Assembly (NCBI RefSeq): GCF_037975245.1
Contig: NC_092569.1
Location: 15,559,501-15,623,500, forward strand
DNA length: 64,000 nucleotides
Direction of reading: 5' to 3'
From: Apostichopus japonicus
Lineage: Eukaryota; Echinodermata; Holothuroidea; Aspidochirotida; Stichopodidae
In this document: positions 60,401 through 64,000 of the stretch, one piece after another
How the letters are laid out: every line of letters starts with the position of its first letter
How positions within the stretch are numbered: position 1 is the first letter of the stretch
Notes under the pieces: model-generated
Database searches by the model: none
The model's input: the letters and a program-made list of their open reading frames with translations, nothing else
What the model was told of the DNA's origin: nothing
Program-made: the position numbers and the translations under genes

Positions 60401-63400
60401 AGCATGAACTTGTTATGCTTTTAACAAATAAACTTTACGTTTTTAAATTATTCGCTAACGTCAATGATTCTTTGTTAACTGTTACTTACTGTGTGAATTA
60501 CAGCAGTCTATAGGAGTTATTGAATTACCTGCAATTATGTTATCATTAAGAATTATAAGAAATCAAGTATTCTTACAGAAGTCATTTCTAACCTTCGTAG
60601 TCTTCCAAACAGTAGAAATAATATGCGGTGAAACTCAAACATTTGGAATTACCGTTAGGTTTAGCGTGGAACAAACGTAACCGTCACAATTTATGATTCA
60701 AATTCAGTATGACTTGTTAATATCTGTTTGTCAAGCTGTTGTTATTTTTCCTATACCGTTAGCCGAAATGTGACATATAATTGTTGTTTGTGCTACATTT
60801 GATGATTTTAAATGAAAATTAAAACAGTATGATAACGGTAAGGAATTGAATTTGTAGAGTAGTTGAAAGCTTGGAATAATTGTTAAAAAATAGGAAAAGG
60901 GACATTTTTTTCATATTAAGGAAGTTATTAATGATGAATATTAAAAAGTTACGTTCAGAATTCAACACCCACTGCACAAATGCGAAAAAATGCTTATACT
61001 TTATCAAAACTGTATCATTTTGTTAATAGTATAGGGATTATAACGATACTTTGCTTATTTGTCTTTACATTTTATTCTGTAAATTTAAAGTCATTGTAAA
61101 ACTTAATGATTAAATGTTCTATACACATAATGGTTTTAAAGTTCTTATACGGTGTATACGTCTATGGAGAAGCTGTATACAAATTTTGTTATCTCTTTTC
61201 GAAAATCAGTTACAGCTATGCTGCTGTGAGCCTTGCGTTGTTATGAAAAAGATTTAATAAAAATATGAATGGTTATTTTGGGCCTTTTCCGAAGGAGATA
61301 GGAAACAGACCGCTGCCTTATACGTTGGTTGAAACAGCATTTTTCGACAAGTCATAAATCCAAATCAGCCAACTAAACGTTGAATTGTTCTTACAAAATT
61401 GTATTTCCAATAGTAACAGAGAAATGCTGTTTATGGAATTTGAATTTACAAATGTGATTTCAAATGCATTTACTATCAAACTTATCTCTCGGGCTTTGAA
61501 AAATTGATGATGTTACCAAAATTATTAATTAGTCTCATCGGTTTCTTCATTTGATTTACGAAAAACTAAGTGTCTAATCATGATCAAGATTAATTTAATT
61601 TGATTAATAACAGCGAGGTTTGGACAAATTAACTACTAATCTTCAAATAATATTTTCAGTTAAATGGTTTGGAAACTTACAATATCGTTTACGGTTAAAG
61701 ACTAAAACATAAGAAGAGCATCGTAGATGGCTATGTTATGACTTTTTTTATGAACTCATAATAATGGAAATTGGTGGAATATCTTGAAGTCGTTCAACTT
61801 ATGCTCTTAACGATTTTGGACCTTACGATATCCTATGCACTGAGAATGCAAAAGCAGCACTCTAAATAAATGTAAATTACCAAGGATAAGATATTCCTAG
61901 TAGAAATTTTATTACGATACGTCTTTACGATTTACCTCGTAATCTCAAAACAACAAAGTTTATTTTCCATGATTGACTATCAGTTGAAATATTGAAGAGT
62001 AGTTTCAAAATATGGTTAATGAGTAAACGAGTGGCTTTGGGTATCCCATTTAATAGACCAACTAATTCAATTTTGTACTTAATATTTCGAAATAGATCAA
62101 CTGGAATAAATTAAAAACAACAAAATTATTAAATAAGTCTCATCGGTTTCTTCATTTGTTGAAACAAGAAGAAATCGTTCTACTGTGATCAATCTTAAAA
62201 TAATTTCTTAAAATATTTTTCGTTAAACGGTTACATTTTCGTTTGCGTTTAAAGACTAAAACATAAGAACTTTGTCATAGATGGTTACTTAACGTACTTT
62301 GTGTTAGATTTTATGATAAAGGAAATTGGAGGAATATCTTAAACAGGTTCAACTCTTTTGAGGGCATTACGATATCCTATACACTGATAATGTGAATGCA
62401 GCAAATCTAAGTAAATGTAAATTACTAGAAATTTTGTCGGAGGGAGAGAATGAGATATATTCCTAGTAACAATGTAATAACGATAAGTCTTTATCATATA
62501 CCTTGTAATTACAAACACAGTATATCTTCCATATTTGGAACTCAGTATTTACTGCCTTAAAAATAAATCTGAATTTTGACTCTCAGTTGAAATATTGAAG
62601 AGTAATTTCAAATTGGTTCATGAGTAAACGAAAGGGTTTGGATATCCCATTGTGCAAACCAACTAAATCAAGTTTGTCTTTAATTTAGCATGAGAGATAT
62701 GGATTAAGTTAGAATACATTATCGTTATTTTAAGACGAGTTTCGCTATCATGTTTTTATTTTCCATAAATGATCTATATACAGACCATATCAACATAATA
62801 AAAAAGTCAAATAACATTGTTTTAGTTGATGTTATGGATGTTTTTACAATTCCATCGTTACATTTAGTTTACAGTCAATGGCTAACCATCACCCTCGCTT
62901 TAAAGAAGTGTTTAAAAATGCATCGTTTAATTGAAGGTTTCTATGTACAAGTGTTTTTATGTACAAAGATATAAACAATATATATATGTTACAAACAGGT
63001 CTTGAAGTTGACGTTTTTCAGTTAGGTATGATGGTATTGGGACAAGAAAAAAACAAAACAATAAAAAACAACAACACTTCTGTAAGCTTTGTCTTCACGG
63101 GTCACATAAGGCACCTACGAAATAGTTTGAGTCTTTGACTAATTATCGTGTGCTGACTATAGGTTTTGATTAAAGTTATGTAATATATAATTGCGAATCG
63201 AAGTAGAAGTGATTATTGCCGTAGATTAAATTTCAGTTTTCATCAGACTTAAACATCAGCTCTGCAAATAAGTGAGACCCGTTTACCTCTTTTAAATATG
63301 TTACAATAAAATATGTTTATATACAAATTTAAACAACATATATTCCTTTTTTTTTCTTTTCATAATTATGATCATATTTTTCAAATGTACTTGACTTTTA

Positions 63401-63881
63401 GATTCGTTCGAAAAAGTTTGATTGTATAAAGATTGAGAAAAAAACTTGAAACTCACTTATGAATATATTTTATTTTACACTAAAACTACGAGAGGGACAA
63501 AGACACTTTTAATTGAAAATATATTTTAACATTTGTTTGAAAGTTAATAAATCGGGATGAATTTTGTTATCTATCTAGAGATTGATCTACGAGCGACCAT
63601 TGCAAAGAGTTTACGTTTTGTTCATCTATAAACGCGAATATCACTATGTATCAATGATAAACATAACAATTTTCCAGCTGCTCTTGTAGTGAAGTATAAA
63701 GAATATATGTACATATACAAAGTAGGTTCAAGTTTAAATTTTTTTAAAGTATCGATTGAACTTAGAAGCAAGAGAAAAAGAAAACACTTACCCCTCCTTG
63801 CGAAGAAACACTGCTTGAAATAGAAATGATAAAAAGCAGAGAGGTTAAACCTCCAAGATGTTGTCCAAATATGTTCAACAT
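54246..63881 (-). CDS. Secreted fibrinogen-domain/TIL/EGF protein
   Basis: Predicted secreted recognition protein of the fibrinogen-related (FReD) lectin class, probably innate-immune. The role is inferred from the family. Exons in transcript order: 63792-63881, 59462-59498, 58523-58692, 58095-58359, 57425-57642, 56839-57144, 56110-56377 and 54246-54496. All junctions are GT-AG with matching phases, giving 1605 nt and 534 residues. Domain order: signal peptide (1-27, hydrophobic core LLFIISIS), short linker, FReD-1 lacking its C-terminal third (about 55-187), TIL-like cysteine-rich domain (~193-245), EGF-like domain (~280-315), complete FReD-2 (~320-534). Exon phases show an alternative: exon 4 ends in the same phase as exon 7, so it could splice directly to exon 8 and make a 270-residue single-FReD protein. 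No orthologue with exactly this order is known to me, so no gene symbol is given. Confidence 0.85.
54497..56109 (-). other. Intron 7 of the fibrinogen-domain gene
   Basis: 1.6 kb of AT-rich intron. No additional exon, repeat family or transposon end recognised. Confidence 0.5.
56110..56377 (-). CDS. Exon 7: FReD-2 central subdomain
   Basis: Residues 363-451. Begins VFQRRVDSSLSFFRVW and contains EYREGFG and FWLGNDKL, the canonical B-subdomain motifs. Entry phase 0, exit phase 1, identical to exon 4. Confidence 0.92.
56839..57144 (-). CDS. Exon 6: EGF-like domain and FReD-2 start
   Basis: Residues 261-362. A cysteine-rich segment (CTKRCSCNSGLLSCDDTYQC) leads into an EGF-like unit with CYCNTGYTGDGVEC. 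FReD-2 then starts (SVDCGRFRG, PFEVVCDDSDGGGWL). GGGWL replaces the usual GGGWT at the exon edge. Phase 0 at both ends. Confidence 0.88.
57425..57642 (-). CDS. Exon 5: TIL-like cysteine-rich domain
   Basis: Residues 188-260. Ten to eleven cysteines follow the trypsin-inhibitor-like pattern: CPTNKIFNDC start, closely spaced cysteines, CVCPDGFL, then a five-residue acidic stretch (DDDDE) before CIPRYNC. TIL domains occur in serine-protease inhibitors and in mucin/von Willebrand-type proteins; which role applies here is unknown. Phase 1 in, phase 0 out. Confidence 0.8.
57643..58094 (-). other. Intron 4, searched for a missing FReD exon
   Basis: Read on both strands for a P-subdomain exon (DxDND, NCA, WWY motifs) that would complete FReD-1. 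None is present. Confidence 0.7.
58095..58359 (-). CDS. Exon 4: FReD-1 central subdomain
   Basis: Residues 100-187. VIQRRHDASINFNRSWEEY, ENGFG and FWLGNEK mark the B subdomain. It ends on a 1-nt overhang that fits either exon 5 or exon 8. Confidence 0.92.
58523..58692 (-). CDS. Exon 3: FReD-1 N-terminal subdomain
   Basis: Residues 43-99. Contains PRDCLEVLNQC, GVYVIKPDG, PFEVYCN and GDGGWT, the classic start of a fibrinogen domain. Confidence 0.9.
59462..59498 (-). CDS. Exon 2: 37-nt linker exon
   Basis: Codes for PHLQSDVRDESS plus one base. Small, but with good splice sites (TTTTAG acceptor, GTAAGT donor) and phases that join exon 1 (phase 0) to exon 3 (phase 1). Confidence 0.7.
59499..63791 (-). 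other. Intron 1 of the fibrinogen-domain gene
   Basis: 4.3 kb, more AT-rich than the rest of the window, with no coding frame recognised. Its main structure is a diverged ~600-bp tandem duplication at 61520-62730. Confidence 0.6.
61520..62730. repeat. Diverged ~605-bp tandem duplication
   Basis: Two head-to-tail copies start near 61520 and 62125. Shared landmarks in the same order: TCTCATCGGTTTCTTCATTT (61533 and 62138), AAAGACTAAAACATAAGAA, GATATCCTA, TAAATGTAAATTAC, CAGTTGAAATATTGAAGAGT and ATGAGTAAACGA. The copies differ by many substitutions and small indels. Confidence 0.85.
63792..63881 (-). CDS. Exon 1: signal peptide
   Basis: Thirty residues beginning MLNIFGQH with a hydrophobic core (LLFIISIS) and a likely cleavage near SVSSQ. 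GTAAGT follows directly. Phase 0. Confidence 0.85.
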
Positions 63882-64000
63882 TGTCAAAGCTAGTTACTTC
63901 TTAAAGGCTGAAGTTGAAATGAAGTCTTAGAGCAGTTGACGCCGTCTGATCCATACGAGAATTGACTAAAGGTTAGTACAGTGGTGTATAGAAACCTTTG

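Overview
The window is animal nuclear DNA. Coding sequence is sparse: short exons with GT-AG introns, AT-rich introns, microsatellites, and many transposon relics. Protein content points to a marine deuterostome, most likely an echinoderm. The fibrinogen-domain secreted protein at the right end resembles the fibrinogen-related proteins known from sea cucumbers. The holothurian assignment is an inference, not proven by the sequence.

Layout: (1) 1-2.1 kb: a ~20-bp minisatellite, then unassigned upstream DNA. (2) 2.1-16.0 kb, + strand: complete seven-coding-exon L-threonine 3-dehydrogenase gene (TDH), whose introns carry two DNA transposons, a tRNA-derived SINE and a minisatellite. (3) 16-22.3 kb: intergenic, with two near-identical tRNA-like SINEs and a fold-back element. 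(4) 22.27-28.37 kb, - strand: an apparently intact, very young BEL/Pao LTR retrotransposon with identical-looking 296-bp LTRs, a 5-bp target duplication and one uninterrupted 1780-residue gag-pol frame. (5) 28.4-33.2 kb: no gene recognised. (6) 33.2-35.7 kb, - strand: two-coding-exon ethylmalonyl-CoA decarboxylase (ECHDC1). (7) 36.7-39.2 kb: decayed LINE endonuclease fragment and a hAT-type non-autonomous element. (8) 40.4-48.6 kb, + strand: replication protein A 32-kDa subunit (RPA2), eight coding exons, with paired E2F-like sites upstream. (9) 49-54 kb: interstitial telomere repeat and one hAT-like element nested inside another. (10) 54.2-63.9 kb, - strand: an eight-exon secreted fibrinogen-domain gene with an unusual order: signal peptide, N-terminal two thirds of a fibrinogen domain, TIL-like cysteine-rich domain, EGF-like domain, complete fibrinogen domain.

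The genes do not form an operon or pathway. TDH (mitochondrial threonine catabolism), ECHDC1 (metabolite proofreading) and RPA2 (single-stranded DNA binding) are housekeeping genes; ECHDC1 and RPA2 are divergently oriented. The fibrinogen-domain gene looks like an innate-immune lectin. Its exon phases would let two alternative N-terminal fibrinogen halves share one C-terminal exon, which is the most interesting observation here. All gene models were read by hand from splice sites and reading frames; no similarity search or transcript data were available.
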